A stretch of DNA of 64,000 bases. Source: VRUE01 sp963727465. Lineage in GTDB: Bacteria; Actinomycetota; Thermoleophilia; Solirubrobacterales; 70-9. The notes under the pieces were generated by a model. It made no database searches and was not told the origin of the DNA. It saw only the letters and a list, made by a program, of their open reading frames with translations. Below are positions 51,214-59,638 of this stretch, one piece after another; position 1 is the stretch's first letter; each line of letters begins with the position of its first letter. The position numbers and the translations under genes are program-made. Location: contig CAVSGL010000015.1 in the NCBI GenBank assembly GCA_963727465.1, forward strand, positions 1 to 64,000, in the 5' to 3' direction.

Positions 51214-52431
51214 TCATGCGGCTCCGGCCCGCACCGACTGCTCGAACTCTTCGATCAGCTCGAGCAGCTCGCGGCACTCCCACGCTCGGCCCCACTTTCG
51301 CTCGTTGAGCGGATCGACGATCCCAGCCGCCTCCATCTGGACGAGTGCGTTGCGCGCCGCCTCGCCGGAGCGGCCGATCAGGCGGCTGGCGCCGGCGACG
51401 CTGACCACCGGCTGGGACGGAAGCTCGGCGATCAGCCGTCGCACCGCCGCGTCGGCGCGCGGACTGCCCAGTCGCTCCAGCCAGCCCTCCTGGAGCTCGT
51501 CGATCTGAGCGCCGAGCCGCTCGGCCTCGATCGCGGCCCGCTCGGTTGCGATCGCAAAGTGCTCGCACCAGGAGCTGACGTCCCCGCCGCTGTACTCGCC
51601 GAAGCCGGCGACGTAGGCCTTCGGCGCCGCGGCAAGGACGAGGCTGATCGGGGGGACGTACCTCGGCGCTTCACCGGTTCGCCGCAGGACGACATGGATC
51701 AGGGCCCGCCCGACCCTTCCGTTGCCGTCCATGAAGGGGTGGATGTTCTCGAACTGGGCATGCGCGATCGCCGCCTGGGCGATCGGCGCCAGGTCGTCTC
51801 GAGCCACGAACCGGCAGAGATCCTCCAGCAGCGGCTCGACGTGCTCTGGCGGCGGCGGAACGTAATCCGCGTCCAGGGGCGTATACGGATTGGTCCCGAT
51901 CCAGTTCTGCCGCTCGCGTATGAGGCCTGCGATCCGCCGCTCGGAAGAGCGCCTCAGGAGGGTGCGATGGATCTCCCGGAGCTGCTCGACCGAGATCGGC
52001 CCTGCGGCTTCGCCGAGCTCGATCGCCTGGCGCATCGCTTCGACGTTGCCGAGGATCTCGAGCGCCTTGCCGTCGCGGCTCGAGCCCTCGGCGACGGCGA
52101 ACGCCGCACGGGCCAGCCGCCTCTGAGAGACCTCGAGACCCTCGATCCAAGACGAGGCGACGCTCTCGGAGCGCATCAACGCGTCCGCCAGCGCGCCGAG
52201 CGAGGCGCTGTGAGGAGGGGCGCCGTTGAGACCGGCGAGCGCCCTGGTGGCGGCGGCGATCCGGGTGACGGCGCCATCGTCCAGAACGAATCCGCGCTCG
52301 GCTATCTCCGCCGGAACGAACGCTTCGTACATCCCCGCCCTGCGAGCCTTCCGGCCACCCTCGCCGCCGGGACGCGCATCCCAGAGGCGCTTCTCGTGCC
52401 GCCCGAGCGGTTCCAACGCTGCTCCGTTCAC
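51214..52431 (-). CDS. Fic-family protein (AMPylase-type)
   Basis: A 405-residue Fic protein. The core motif HPFMDGNGRVGR carries the catalytic His and phosphate-binding loop, so it should transfer AMP or a similar group to a protein hydroxyl. The N-terminal SSWIEG fits the inhibitory (S/T)xxxE(G/N) helix, so this is a self-inhibited class II Fic. The DUF4172-like region lies before it, and a C-terminal winged helix (PVVSVAGASRLIGRSGEAARNALVQMEAAGIV) may bind DNA. The GTG at 52431 has AAGGA 7 nt before; a start at 52332 (MYEAFVPAE) would match many homologues. It follows an ATPase gene. Confidence 0.85.
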   Translation of the reverse strand: MNGAALEPLGRHEKRLWDARPGGEGGRKARRAGMYEAFVPAEIAERGFVLDDGAVTRIAAATRALAGLNGAPPHSASLGALADALMRSESVASSWIEGLEVSQRRLARAAFAVAEGSSRDGKALEILGNVEAMRQAIELGEAAGPISVEQLREIHRTLLRRSSERRIAGLIRERQNWIGTNPYTPLDADYVPPPPEHVEPLLEDLCRFVARDDLAPIAQAAIAHAQFENIHPFMDGNGRVGRALIHVVLRRTGEAPRYVPPISLVLAAAPKAYVAGFGEYSGGDVSSWCEHFAIATERAAIEAERLGAQIDELQEGWLERLGSPRADAAVRRLIAELPSQPVVSVAGASRLIGRSGEAARNALVQMEAAGIVDPLNERKWGRAWECRELLELIEEFEQSVRAGAA

Positions 52432-52459
52432 CGACTTATCCTTGCAAAGTGTCGAGGGT

Positions 52460-52489
52460 TTTACAAGGTTATGTATTTAACCTTGTAAA
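52460..52489. repeat. AT-rich inverted repeat between ATPase and Fic genes
   Basis: TTTACAAGGTTA (52460-52471) and TAACCTTGTAAA (52478-52489), perfect 12-bp arms with a 6-nt spacer, overlapping the ATPase stop codon. It may be an operator for fic or part of a terminator. Confidence 0.65.
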
Positions 52490-53674
52490 TCAGAGAGCGC
52501 TTTCCAAGGAAATAGGCGGCGGATGTAGTCGGCGCACATCGGGACGGTGAAGTCCACCGTCCCTCTCCTCGGAGCAAAGAGCAGACTCGACTTGACCAGG
52601 CGGTCACGAAGAACCGTGAGCTCCTGGGGTCGCTTGCCGAGGACCGCCGCCACCTCCGCGGTTCGCTGTGGACCATCGCCGAGGGACGCGATCGCCGCCA
52701 TGTAGCGGCGCTCGGCATTGGGCAGTTTGCCCAGCCGCTGGCTGAAAAAATTTTCGTCCAGGTAGGCCACGGCGATCTCTTCGGCAGCCTCGACTTCCGA
52801 CAGGCGGATGGAACTCCCGCTTCCCACTCGCCAGACCGCCCTGCCGTACTCCTGAAGGAAATAGGGGTAGCCCTGCGTCAGGTCGACGATCCGGTCGAGC
52901 GCCTTCTGCTGCCAGCTGACGCCTCGCTCCCGAGCCGGCTCGACGATGGCGGCCTCAGCAGCCAAACGATCGAGCGCGCCGATCGCACGGAACTCGAACC
53001 CACGCTCGGCGTAGCTCTTCGCCTCTCCGACGAGCGCCGGGAGCATCGGGAGGCCCCGCTCCGACGAGAGCCACGGGGAGACCCTTCTGCTTCGCTCTGT
53101 GGAGGCCGACGATCAAGGCCGCGAGGTCGGACTTGGAGAGGTTCTGCATCTCATCGAGCAGGAGCGCGAAGCCGACCCCGCCCGTTCGCGCGGCGCCCCC
53201 GACCTCGACCAACAGGTCGCGGAGGTCTTCGGCAAGGTCGCCGGAGTCGGCGATGCCGGGGAGAGCGTCGACATCGAGGCGTAGATCGACATCGCCGAAG
53301 GTCAGGCTGAATGCCTTGAGAGCAGCAAGCGCCCGTCGCACCGCGTCGCCGGCTCGTCGCGCGGCGCTCAGGCGAAGCAGCGCCCGGCGGGCGGACCGCG
53401 CCACCACATTCCCGATGCGGGACTCGTCCGAGATCTCCCGAACCTCGCCATGCCAGTCCGCCCCAACGCAGGCGTCTTCGAACTCGTTCAGCAGCACCGT
53501 CTTGCCGACGCCGCGAAGGCCGGTGAGGATCAGGTGCTTCTGCGTGCCGCCGGCCGCAAGCTGCTCAAGCGTTTCCCGAAAATAGCCGAGCTCCGAATCC
53601 CGGCCTGCGATGAACGGAGGGCGAACACCCATATCGGGCGTGTAGGGATCCCTGGCGGTTCCCGTTCGCGGCAT
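52477..53674 (-). pseudogene. AAA ATPase (archaeal-type P-loop) with one-base frameshift
   Basis: The first part (from 53674) has FIAGRDSELGYFRETLEQLAAG, Walker A LTGLRGVGKTVLLNEF and Walker B FALLLDEMQNLSKSDLAALI, then sensor LPVALVGAG. Near 53056 the frame changes within a run of four G. The continuation GLPMLPALVGEAKSYAERGFEF runs to 52477 with a C-terminal winged helix (LGKRPQELTVLRDRL). Removal of one G restores VGAGLPMLPALVGEAKSYAE, and the length is 3n+1. Such ATPases accompany Fic, TA and mobile genes. Either a sequencing error or a real lesion. Confidence 0.8.
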
Positions 53675-53683
53675 ATACCAAAA

Positions 53684-53702
53684 TATAACAAACTTTGTTA
53701 TA
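53684..53702. promoter_or_regulatory. operator-like dyad before the ATPase gene
   Basis: TATAACAAA-C-TTTGTTATA, a perfect 9-bp dyad in a very AT-rich stretch, 10 bp before the ATPase start and 16 bp past the PIN toxin stop. Confidence 0.55.
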
Positions 53703-53717
53703 CGTTATTATATTTAT

Positions 53718-54113
53718 CTATAGAGCCGGGCCTCGGGCGACGACCTCCAGACCGTGCGCCTCGGCGGCTTCCGCGAGGCGCTGGTCGTAGGTGAAGAAGG
53801 CGCCGAGGTCGTCGCGGACGCTGAGCGCCGTGGCGAGATGGAGGGCGTCGAGGCTGCGGAGGGCCGGTGGGCCGACGGCGGTCGCTTCGTCGAGCACGGC
53901 ATCGTCGAGCGGCAGCAGCGTCACGTCGAGCAGCCAATCTCGAGCATCGCCCGCGTATGGCCCGTCGTGACGAGAGCAGGCTCGAACCGCCTCGACGCCC
54001 AGCAATGCGCTCGACACATAGCCGTCGTACTCGGACATCGCCGCACGAAGCCGAGCCTCCTCCGTCTCACGAAGCACCAGCTTCACGTACGCCGACGCGT
54101 CGAGATATGCCAG
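53718..54113 (-). CDS. PIN-domain toxin (VapC-like)
   Basis: About 131 residues. The homologous N-terminus LAYLDASAYVKLVLRE contains the first catalytic Asp; Glu in ALLGVEAVRA and DALHLATAL and FFTYDQRLAEAA supply the other acidic residues of the PIN RNase. No ATG, GTG or TTG is in frame before LAYLDAS, whereas homologues start MAYLDAS, so CTG at 54113 is the likely start. A GTG at 54086 would remove the catalytic Asp. It starts 8 bp after the antitoxin stop. Confidence 0.75.
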   Translation of the reverse strand: MAYLDASAYVKLVLRETEEARLRAAMSEYDGYVSSALLGVEAVRACSRHDGPYAGDARDWLLDVTLLPLDDAVLDEATAVGPPALRSLDALHLATALSVRDDLGAFFTYDQRLAEAAEAHGLEVVARGPAL

Positions 54114-54121
54114 CCCCCGCG

Positions 54122-54403
54122 CTACAGCCGCTCCTCTCGCAGCTCCTCGAGGATTTCCTCGCTGTACGGCGGGCCGGCCGGCGGCCGGTCCAGCGCGCTG
54201 ACCCGATCCAGCAGGTTGCCCCGCGGCATCGTCGCCCCGCGCTCGGCGACCAGGCGGGCGATCGGCGAGTCGGGCGGGCCCGACGGCGTCAGGCGCGCGA
54301 CCTCACGGCCCCGCTCGGTGACCGCGAGGCTCTCCCCCTCCTTCACCCGCGCCAGGTACTTGGAGAGGTTTTGCCGCAGCTCGCGGACACCGACGGAGTC
54401 CAT
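54122..54403 (-). CDS. Phd/YefM-type antitoxin
   Basis: A 93-residue antitoxin starting at ATG 54403 (MDSVGVRELRQNLSKYLARVKEGESLAVTERGREVARL), the Phd/YefM DNA-binding fold. A further ATG three codons upstream is possible. The C-terminal acidic/Arg part (YSEEILEELREERL) should wrap the PIN toxin encoded next. The gene lies 18 bp past the pilC stop... it is read before the toxin on the minus strand, between pilC and the ATPase-Fic pair. Confidence 0.82.
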   Translation of the reverse strand: MDSVGVRELRQNLSKYLARVKEGESLAVTERGREVARLTPSGPPDSPIARLVAERGATMPRGNLLDRVSALDRPPAGPPYSEEILEELREERL

Positions 54404-54444
54404 GTGCGTCACGGTAGCACTTCAATCGAGGCCGATCTCCGGGC

Positions 54445-55689
54445 TCAGCGGATCTTGTCGTAGAGGGTGAAGATCGGCAGGTACATCGCGATCACGATGA
54501 AGCCGACGACGCCGCCGACGAAGACGATCATCAGCGGCTCGATCAGCGAGGTCAGGGCTTTGACCTTGGCGTCGACCTCGGTCTCGTAGAAGTCGGCGAT
54601 CTTGGTCAGCATGTGTTCGAGCTGACCGGTCTCCTCGCCGACCGCGACCATGTGGCCGACCATCGGCGGGAAGATCTCGTGGCGCTCGATCGGCGCCGCC
54701 AGCGAGCCGCCGCGCTTGGCCGAGGCGTAGACGTCGTCCATCGCCTGCTCGAGCACGACGTTGCCCGCGGTCTCGCCGGTCAGTTTGATCGCCTGGAGCA
54801 TCGGCACGCCGGCCGAGACCGCGCCGGAGAAGGTGCGCGACCAGCGCGCCAGGGCGACCTTCTGGATCACGTCGCCGACTTTCGCCGGCAGGCGCAGGAC
54901 GAAGCGATCCCACGCTTCCTTGCCGCCCTTGGTCCGCTTCCAGCGGAAGAAGAGGACGAAGGCGGCGACGATCGCCGGGATCAGGATGAACCAGTAGCCG
55001 GTGATCGCATCGGAGGCGGCGACGCAGATCTGGGTCGGGATCGGCAGTTCGGCCTTTTCGCCCGGGTTTTCTTCGGCGATCTGTTCGAAGATGCCGACGA
55101 AGACGGGGATGACGAAGGCGACGACGGCGACCAGCACCACCATCGCGAAGCCGAAGATCAGCGCCGGGTACATCAGCGCCGATTTGACCTGGCGGCGCAG
55201 GCCGTCGGTTTTCTCGACCTGGAAGGCGACGCGGTCGAGCGCGTCCTCGAGCCGTCCCGATTCCTCGCCCGAGCGGACCATCGCCCGGTAGAGGCGGTCG
55301 AAGACTTCCGGGTGGCGCTCCATCGCCTTGCTCAGCGTGGCGCCGGCCTCGATGTCGGCGCGCACGCCGGCCGTCGCCTCCTTGATCCGCTCGTCCTGCG
55401 TCTGCTCCTCGAGCGTGTAGAGGGTGCGCAGCATCGGCATGCCCGAGGCGACCAGGGTGGCGAACTGGCGCGAGAAGATCGCCAGCTCGCGCATGTCGAC
55501 GCCTTTCCAGGTCTGCCAGAGCTGCTCGACCCTGAACGGCGCCTTCTTCTCGCTGACGTCGAGGACGATCAGGCCGCGCTGGCGAAGCTGCTCGGTGACC
55601 GCGGCCTTCGACTCGGCCTCGAGCTCGCCGGCGGTCGCGCCGCCGGCGACGTCCATCGCGCGGAAGGCGAAGGTGCTCGCGCCCGCCAT
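54445..55689 (-). CDS. pilC: type IV pilus inner-membrane platform protein PilC
   Basis: A 414-residue GspF/PilC protein. It has two homologous cytoplasmic domains (about 65-185, FSRQFATLVASGMPMLRTLYTLEEQ; and 265-390, WSRTFSGAVSAGVPMLQAIKLTGETAGN), each followed by membrane helices (195-235 and 385-410), plus a central helix at 245-270. It anchors the motor ATPases PilB and PilT to the growing pilus. In the usual order it should follow pilT; here vapBC lies between them. Confidence 0.92.
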   Translation of the reverse strand: MAGASTFAFRAMDVAGGATAGELEAESKAAVTEQLRQRGLIVLDVSEKKAPFRVEQLWQTWKGVDMRELAIFSRQFATLVASGMPMLRTLYTLEEQTQDERIKEATAGVRADIEAGATLSKAMERHPEVFDRLYRAMVRSGEESGRLEDALDRVAFQVEKTDGLRRQVKSALMYPALIFGFAMVVLVAVVAFVIPVFVGIFEQIAEENPGEKAELPIPTQICVAASDAITGYWFILIPAIVAAFVLFFRWKRTKGGKEAWDRFVLRLPAKVGDVIQKVALARWSRTFSGAVSAGVPMLQAIKLTGETAGNVVLEQAMDDVYASAKRGGSLAAPIERHEIFPPMVGHMVAVGEETGQLEHMLTKIADFYETEVDAKVKALTSLIEPLMIVFVGGVVGFIVIAMYLPIFTLYDKIR

Positions 55690-55813
55690 CGGCTAGCTCC
55701 CGGGCACGGGCGGCGTCTCTGCGAAATCGCATTCCATTGCGATCTAACTCGGCAAATTCGGCCCCGGGCTTGAGCGGTGGGCCGCGGCCGGCAAGCCGTG
55801 CGCCTTGGACGCG

Positions 55814-56248
55814 TCAATGCCCCGGGCCGGTCGACACCTCCGGCTCGCACGGCTGGCCGGTGTGATCGCAGATGACCTCCAGGTCGCGATCGAAGCACCA
55901 GAGCCTGACTTCGTCGCCGGCGGCCTCGGCCGCAGCGGCGATCAGGAAGTCGATCGGCGCGCGGCGATGGTTTCGGTCCGATGCTTTCGCCAGCCCGCGC
56001 TGCACCGCGAGCGCCCGCTCGACGCTCGCATTCTCCAGGGGAAGCCGCTCCAGCGGCGCGAACAGCTGGTCGAAGTGCTCACGAAACTGGGCAGCGGTCT
56101 CCGCCCGGTGCATCGTCTCCAGTACGACTGGGGCACACGTGACGATTTCCCCCTGCTCGTAGCGAACCGAAAGCTTCTCGCGGATATCGGGACGGCTCTT
56201 CTTCCCCGCCCATGCCCAGATCGACGTGTCGGCGAGGTAGCGAGGCAA
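55814..56248 (-). CDS. vapC: VapC-type PIN toxin
   Basis: A 144-residue PIN RNase. The first Asp is in YLADTSIWAWAG, Glu in APVVLETMHRA, Asp in RAPIDFLIAAAAEAAG and the final acidic residue in WCFDRDLEVI. The TTG at 56248 lies 2 nt after the vapB stop. Likely cleaves tRNA or rRNA when freed. Placed between pilT and pilC. Confidence 0.88.
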   Translation of the reverse strand: MPRYLADTSIWAWAGKKSRPDIREKLSVRYEQGEIVTCAPVVLETMHRAETAAQFREHFDQLFAPLERLPLENASVERALAVQRGLAKASDRNHRRAPIDFLIAAAAEAAGDEVRLWCFDRDLEVICDHTGQPCEPEVSTGPGH

Positions 56249-56250
56249 CG

Positions 56251-56481
56251 TTAGAGCCTCGGCTCGCGCAGCTCTTCCAGTTCCTCGGGCGTGGGCAGGT
56301 TGAGCGCCCCAGAGCGAATCCGCTCGGCGCCGCGCCGGAGCTGCTCGCGACGGCCGATGACACGCAACGCCTCGTTGACGGTCTCCTTGTAGCCCTTCGT
56401 ACCGAGCGCCTCGCGCGCCTCTTCGAACGCCGGAACCTCGATCTCGATCGTCGTCCTGTGAGTTGTCGAGGCATCATTCAT
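56251..56481 (-). CDS. vapB: VapB-type antitoxin
   Basis: A 76-residue ribbon-helix-helix antitoxin: TTIEIEVPAFEEAREALGTKGYKETVNEALRVIGRREQLRRG. The start is ATG 56481 (MNDASTTHRTT). The acidic tail (PTPEELEELREPRL) covers the toxin. A TATATT box lies 9 nt before the ATG, and direct repeats GCAAAATATA upstream are probable binding sites. Forms an operon with vapC at 55814-56248. Confidence 0.88.
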   Translation of the reverse strand: MNDASTTHRTTIEIEVPAFEEAREALGTKGYKETVNEALRVIGRREQLRRGAERIRSGALNLPTPEELEELREPRL

Positions 56482-56486
56482 GACAA

Positions 56487-56540
56487 GCAAAATATAGCGT
56501 GCTCGACCCCAAAAAGTTGTATTTCTTTCGGCAAAATATA
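56487..56540. promoter_or_regulatory. direct repeats upstream of vapBC
   Basis: GCAAAATATA occurs at 56487-56496 and again at 56531-56540, 44 bp apart, in the only AT-rich stretch between pilT and vapB. Probable VapB operator sites overlapping the promoter. Confidence 0.5.
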
Positions 56541-56561
56541 TATACGGCGTTCCCCGACCGG

Positions 56562-57704
56562 CTAGCTGCCCGTGTAGGTGGGCGGCGGGGCGCCCTGCGC
56601 CGTCTGACCGTTCGCCTGCATCGCCGCGGGCTGCACCGGCGCCCCGCCGAGCAGGCGTTTGAGCTCCTCGGGGACCGAGGCGCGCTGCTCGGCGAGCTGG
56701 CGGGTGATCGTCCCCTCGCGCACCAGGCGCGCCAGGTCGGCGTCCATCGTCTGCATGCCGACCGCGCCGGAGGTCTGCACCGCGGCGTAGATCTGGTGCG
56801 TCTTGCCCTCGCGGATCAGGTTGCGGATCGCCGGCGTCGGCACCAGCACCTCGGTGGCGACGACGCGGCCGATGCCGTCGGCGGTCGGCAGCAGCTGCTG
56901 GGTGACGATCCCCTGAAGGGCGATCGAGAGCTGCGTGCGCACCTGGCCCTGCTGCTCGGGCGGGAAGACGTCGATGATCCGGTCGACCGTCTGCGCGGTC
57001 GACTGGGTGTGCAGGGTGGCGAAGACGAGGTGGCCGGTCTCGGCCGCGGTCAGCGCGGTGGAGATCGTCTCCAGGTCGCGCATCTCGCCGACGAGGATGA
57101 CGTCGGGGTCCTCGCGCAGGGCGGCGCGCAGGCCGAGGGCGAAGTCCTCGGCGTCGGAGCCGACCTCGCGCTGGTTGACGATCGAGTGTTTGTGCTGGTG
57201 CAGGAACTCGATCGGGTCCTCGATCGTGAGGATGTGGTCCTGGCGCTCTTCGTTGATCACGTCGATCATCGCCGCCAGGGTCGTGCTCTTGCCCGAGCCG
57301 GTGGGGCCGGTGACGAGGACGAAGCCGCGCGGTTTGGCGGCCAGCTCGCGCAGCACCTGCGGCACCTTGAGCGAGTCGAGCGAGGGGATGTCCTGCGGGA
57401 CCAGGCGGAAGGCGGCGCTGACCGAGCCGCGCTGGAAGAAGCAGTTGACGCGGAAGCGGGCGACGCCGGGGATCGCGTAGGCGAAGTCGAGCTGTTTCTC
57501 GTTCTCGAAGCGCTTGCGCTGGTCGTCGTTGAGGATCGAGTAGACGATCTCGCGCGTCTCCTGGCCGGAGAGCACGTCGAAGCCCTCCATCGGCGCGACC
57601 TTGCCCTTGTCGCGCATGCAGGGGGGCACCCCCGGCGTCAGGTGCACGTCGGAGGCGCGCGTCTGCACCATCGTGCGCAGGACGTCTGCGAAATCGACCG
57701 CCAT
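56562..57704 (-). CDS. pilT: pilus retraction ATPase PilT
   Basis: A 380-residue hexameric motor. It has an N-terminal PAS-like domain (ASDVHLTPGVPPCMR), Walker A LVTGPTGSGKSTTLAAMID, Asp box ILTIEDPIEFLHQHKH, Walker B AALREDPDVILVGEMRD, His box HLVFATLHTQST and the C-terminal IGRVVATEVLVPTPAIRNLIREGK characteristic of PilT. It depolymerises the pilus. The ATG at 57704 is close to a TAGAGT box. Downstream of pilB across a family A hairpin. Confidence 0.93.
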   Translation of the reverse strand: MAVDFADVLRTMVQTRASDVHLTPGVPPCMRDKGKVAPMEGFDVLSGQETREIVYSILNDDQRKRFENEKQLDFAYAIPGVARFRVNCFFQRGSVSAAFRLVPQDIPSLDSLKVPQVLRELAAKPRGFVLVTGPTGSGKSTTLAAMIDVINEERQDHILTIEDPIEFLHQHKHSIVNQREVGSDAEDFALGLRAALREDPDVILVGEMRDLETISTALTAAETGHLVFATLHTQSTAQTVDRIIDVFPPEQQGQVRTQLSIALQGIVTQQLLPTADGIGRVVATEVLVPTPAIRNLIREGKTHQIYAAVQTSGAVGMQTMDADLARLVREGTITRQLAEQRASVPEELKRLLGGAPVQPAAMQANGQTAQGAPPPTYTGS

Positions 57705-57761
57705 CGGACTCTAGATCGGCCTCAGCGCCGGATTCCTGAAGTCCGATGCCCCGCTCCCGCC

Positions 57762-57811
57762 GGAAAATGAAGGGTTGTGCCCCCTCTGGCGGGCACAACC
57801 CTTCATCTGGG
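57762..57811. repeat. family A palindrome, copy 4
   Basis: AATGAAGGGTTGTGCCCC and GGGCACAACCCTTCATCTGG around TCTGGC. The arms show compensatory changes against other copies (GGGTT for GCCTT on one side, AACCC for AAGGC on the other), evidence that the stem is kept. It lies 20 bp after the pilB stop, between pilB and pilT. Confidence 0.8.
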
Positions 57812-57831
57812 ACCGGGGGGTGGTGGGGGGG

Positions 57832-59631
57832 TTAGGCGGTGACACGGACCACCTCTTCGAGGCTGGTGAGGCCGGCGCGGACCTTCTCGATGCCGTCTTC
57901 GCGCAGGGTGAGCATGCCCTCCTCGCGGGCGACGGCGCCGATGTCGGCCTCCGACTCCCCCGAGACGGCCATCTCCTTGATCCGCTCGCTCAGCTTCATC
58001 ACCGAGAAGATCCCGACGCGGCCGCGGTAGCCGCTCTGGTTGCAGCGCGAGCAGCCGACCGGCTCGTAGGCCTCGAGGTCGCCGCCGACGCGGATCTCGG
58101 CCTCGGCGAGCGCCTGCGGCGGCACGATCGTGCGCCGCTTGCAGTGGGCGCAGAGCTTGCGGGCGAGGCGCTGGGCGACGACGCAGTCGACCGCCGAGGC
58201 GATCAGGAAGGACTCGATCCCCATCTTGGTCAGCCGCGTCACCGCGCCCGGGGCGTCGTTGGTGTGCAGCGTGGTCAGCATCATGTGGCCGGTCAGCGCC
58301 GCCTCGACCGCGATCCGCGCCGTCTCGCCGTCGCGGATCTCGCCGACCATCACGATGTCGGGGTCGGCGCGCAAGATCGAGCGCAGGCCGGTGGCGAAGT
58401 CGAGGCCCGCTTTGCGGTTGACGTTGATCTGGTTGATCCCCTCGAGCCGGTACTCGACCGGGTCCTCGATCGTGATGATGTTCTTCTCGACCGCGTTGAG
58501 CTCGCCCAGCGCCGCGTACAGCGTCGTGCTCTTACCGGAGCCGGTCGGGCCGGTGACCAGGACCGCGCCGTAGGCCTGTTTGAAGGCGTCCTCGAAGCGC
58601 TCGCGGGCGCTGCCGTCCATGCCGAGGTCGTCGAGCGAGCGCTGCGCGTTGTCCTTGTCGAGGATGCGGATCGTCGCCCCCTCGCCGCGCTGGGTCGGCA
58701 GCGTCGTCACGCGCAGGTCGACGCGGCGCTCCTCGACCGTGACGCTGACGCGGCCGTCCTGCGGCACCCGCTTCTCGGCGATGTTGAGGTCGCTCATGAT
58801 CTTCACCCGCGAGATCACCGCGCTGACCATGCGCCGCGGCACGTGCGCCGCCTCGCGCAGCACGCCGTCGACGCGGAAGCGCACGCGCATCTCGCCCTCG
58901 CCGGGCTCGAAGTGCACGTCGGAGGCCCCCTCCCCCACCGCCTGCCCGAGGATGCTGTAGACGAGCTTGATCACCGGCGCGTCTTCGGCGCTGACCTCCA
59001 TGTCGGCGACCTCGGCCAGCTCGGCTTCGTCCTCGGCCGCCGCCTCGCCCTCGGTGACCGCCTCGCTGACCGCGCTCTGGAGCGTGTTGAGGCGGCCGAT
59101 CAGCGCCTCGATGTCCTCCTCGGCGGCGACCGCGACGCGGCAGTCGAGCGCCGTCGCGATCTGGATGTCGTCGACGGCGAGCACGTTGGTCGGGTCGGCC
59201 ATCGCGACCAGCAGCGTCTCCTTGTCGACGAAGCCGACCGGCAGGGCGCGGTAGCGGCGCGCCGTGTTGACCGAGATCAGGTTGGCCGCCGCCATGTCGA
59301 CCTGGTAGGCGGAGAGGTCGAGGTGGTCGAGGCCGTAGCGCTCGGCGACCGCGCGCGAGAGCTGGTCGGCGGTTATGTGGCCCTGCTCGATCAGCAGCCG
59401 CTCGGGCGGGCGCCCCGCCGTGCGCGCCGCCTCGATCGCCTGGCGGGCGGCGTCGTCGCCGACGTAGCCGAGGTCGACGAGGACGTCGGTGACGAAGCCG
59501 CTGTGACGCCCGCGCTGGAGCGGCGGGGTCAGGCCCGGCGTGCCGCCGGCCTCGGGGTCGAGCGCGGGCGCGGTCGAGTCGCCGGAGTCGGGGACGGGCC
59601 GCAGGTGGTTGGGGAATTCCCGCGAGTCCAC
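57832..59631 (-). CDS. pilB: pilus extension ATPase PilB with MshEN-like domain
   Basis: A 599-residue GspE/PilB motor. The N-terminal MshEN-like domain (about 45-190) includes GRPPERLLIEQGHITADQLSRAV, the pattern which in MshE binds c-di-GMP. The ATPase has Walker A LVTGPTGSGKSTTLYAAL, Asp box ITIEDPVEYRLEGINQ, Walker B LRADPDIVMVGEIRD and His box MMLTTLHTNDAPGA, plus the tetracysteine zinc site CAHCKRR...CSRCNQSGY. It drives pilus growth through PilC. Preceded by the thioredoxin-fold membrane protein 7 bp upstream, so the two share an operon. Confidence 0.93.
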   Translation of the reverse strand: MDSREFPNHLRPVPDSGDSTAPALDPEAGGTPGLTPPLQRGRHSGFVTDVLVDLGYVGDDAARQAIEAARTAGRPPERLLIEQGHITADQLSRAVAERYGLDHLDLSAYQVDMAAANLISVNTARRYRALPVGFVDKETLLVAMADPTNVLAVDDIQIATALDCRVAVAAEEDIEALIGRLNTLQSAVSEAVTEGEAAAEDEAELAEVADMEVSAEDAPVIKLVYSILGQAVGEGASDVHFEPGEGEMRVRFRVDGVLREAAHVPRRMVSAVISRVKIMSDLNIAEKRVPQDGRVSVTVEERRVDLRVTTLPTQRGEGATIRILDKDNAQRSLDDLGMDGSARERFEDAFKQAYGAVLVTGPTGSGKSTTLYAALGELNAVEKNIITIEDPVEYRLEGINQINVNRKAGLDFATGLRSILRADPDIVMVGEIRDGETARIAVEAALTGHMMLTTLHTNDAPGAVTRLTKMGIESFLIASAVDCVVAQRLARKLCAHCKRRTIVPPQALAEAEIRVGGDLEAYEPVGCSRCNQSGYRGRVGIFSVMKLSERIKEMAVSGESEADIGAVAREEGMLTLREDGIEKVRAGLTSLEEVVRVTA

Positions 59632-59638
59632 GGCGGGC

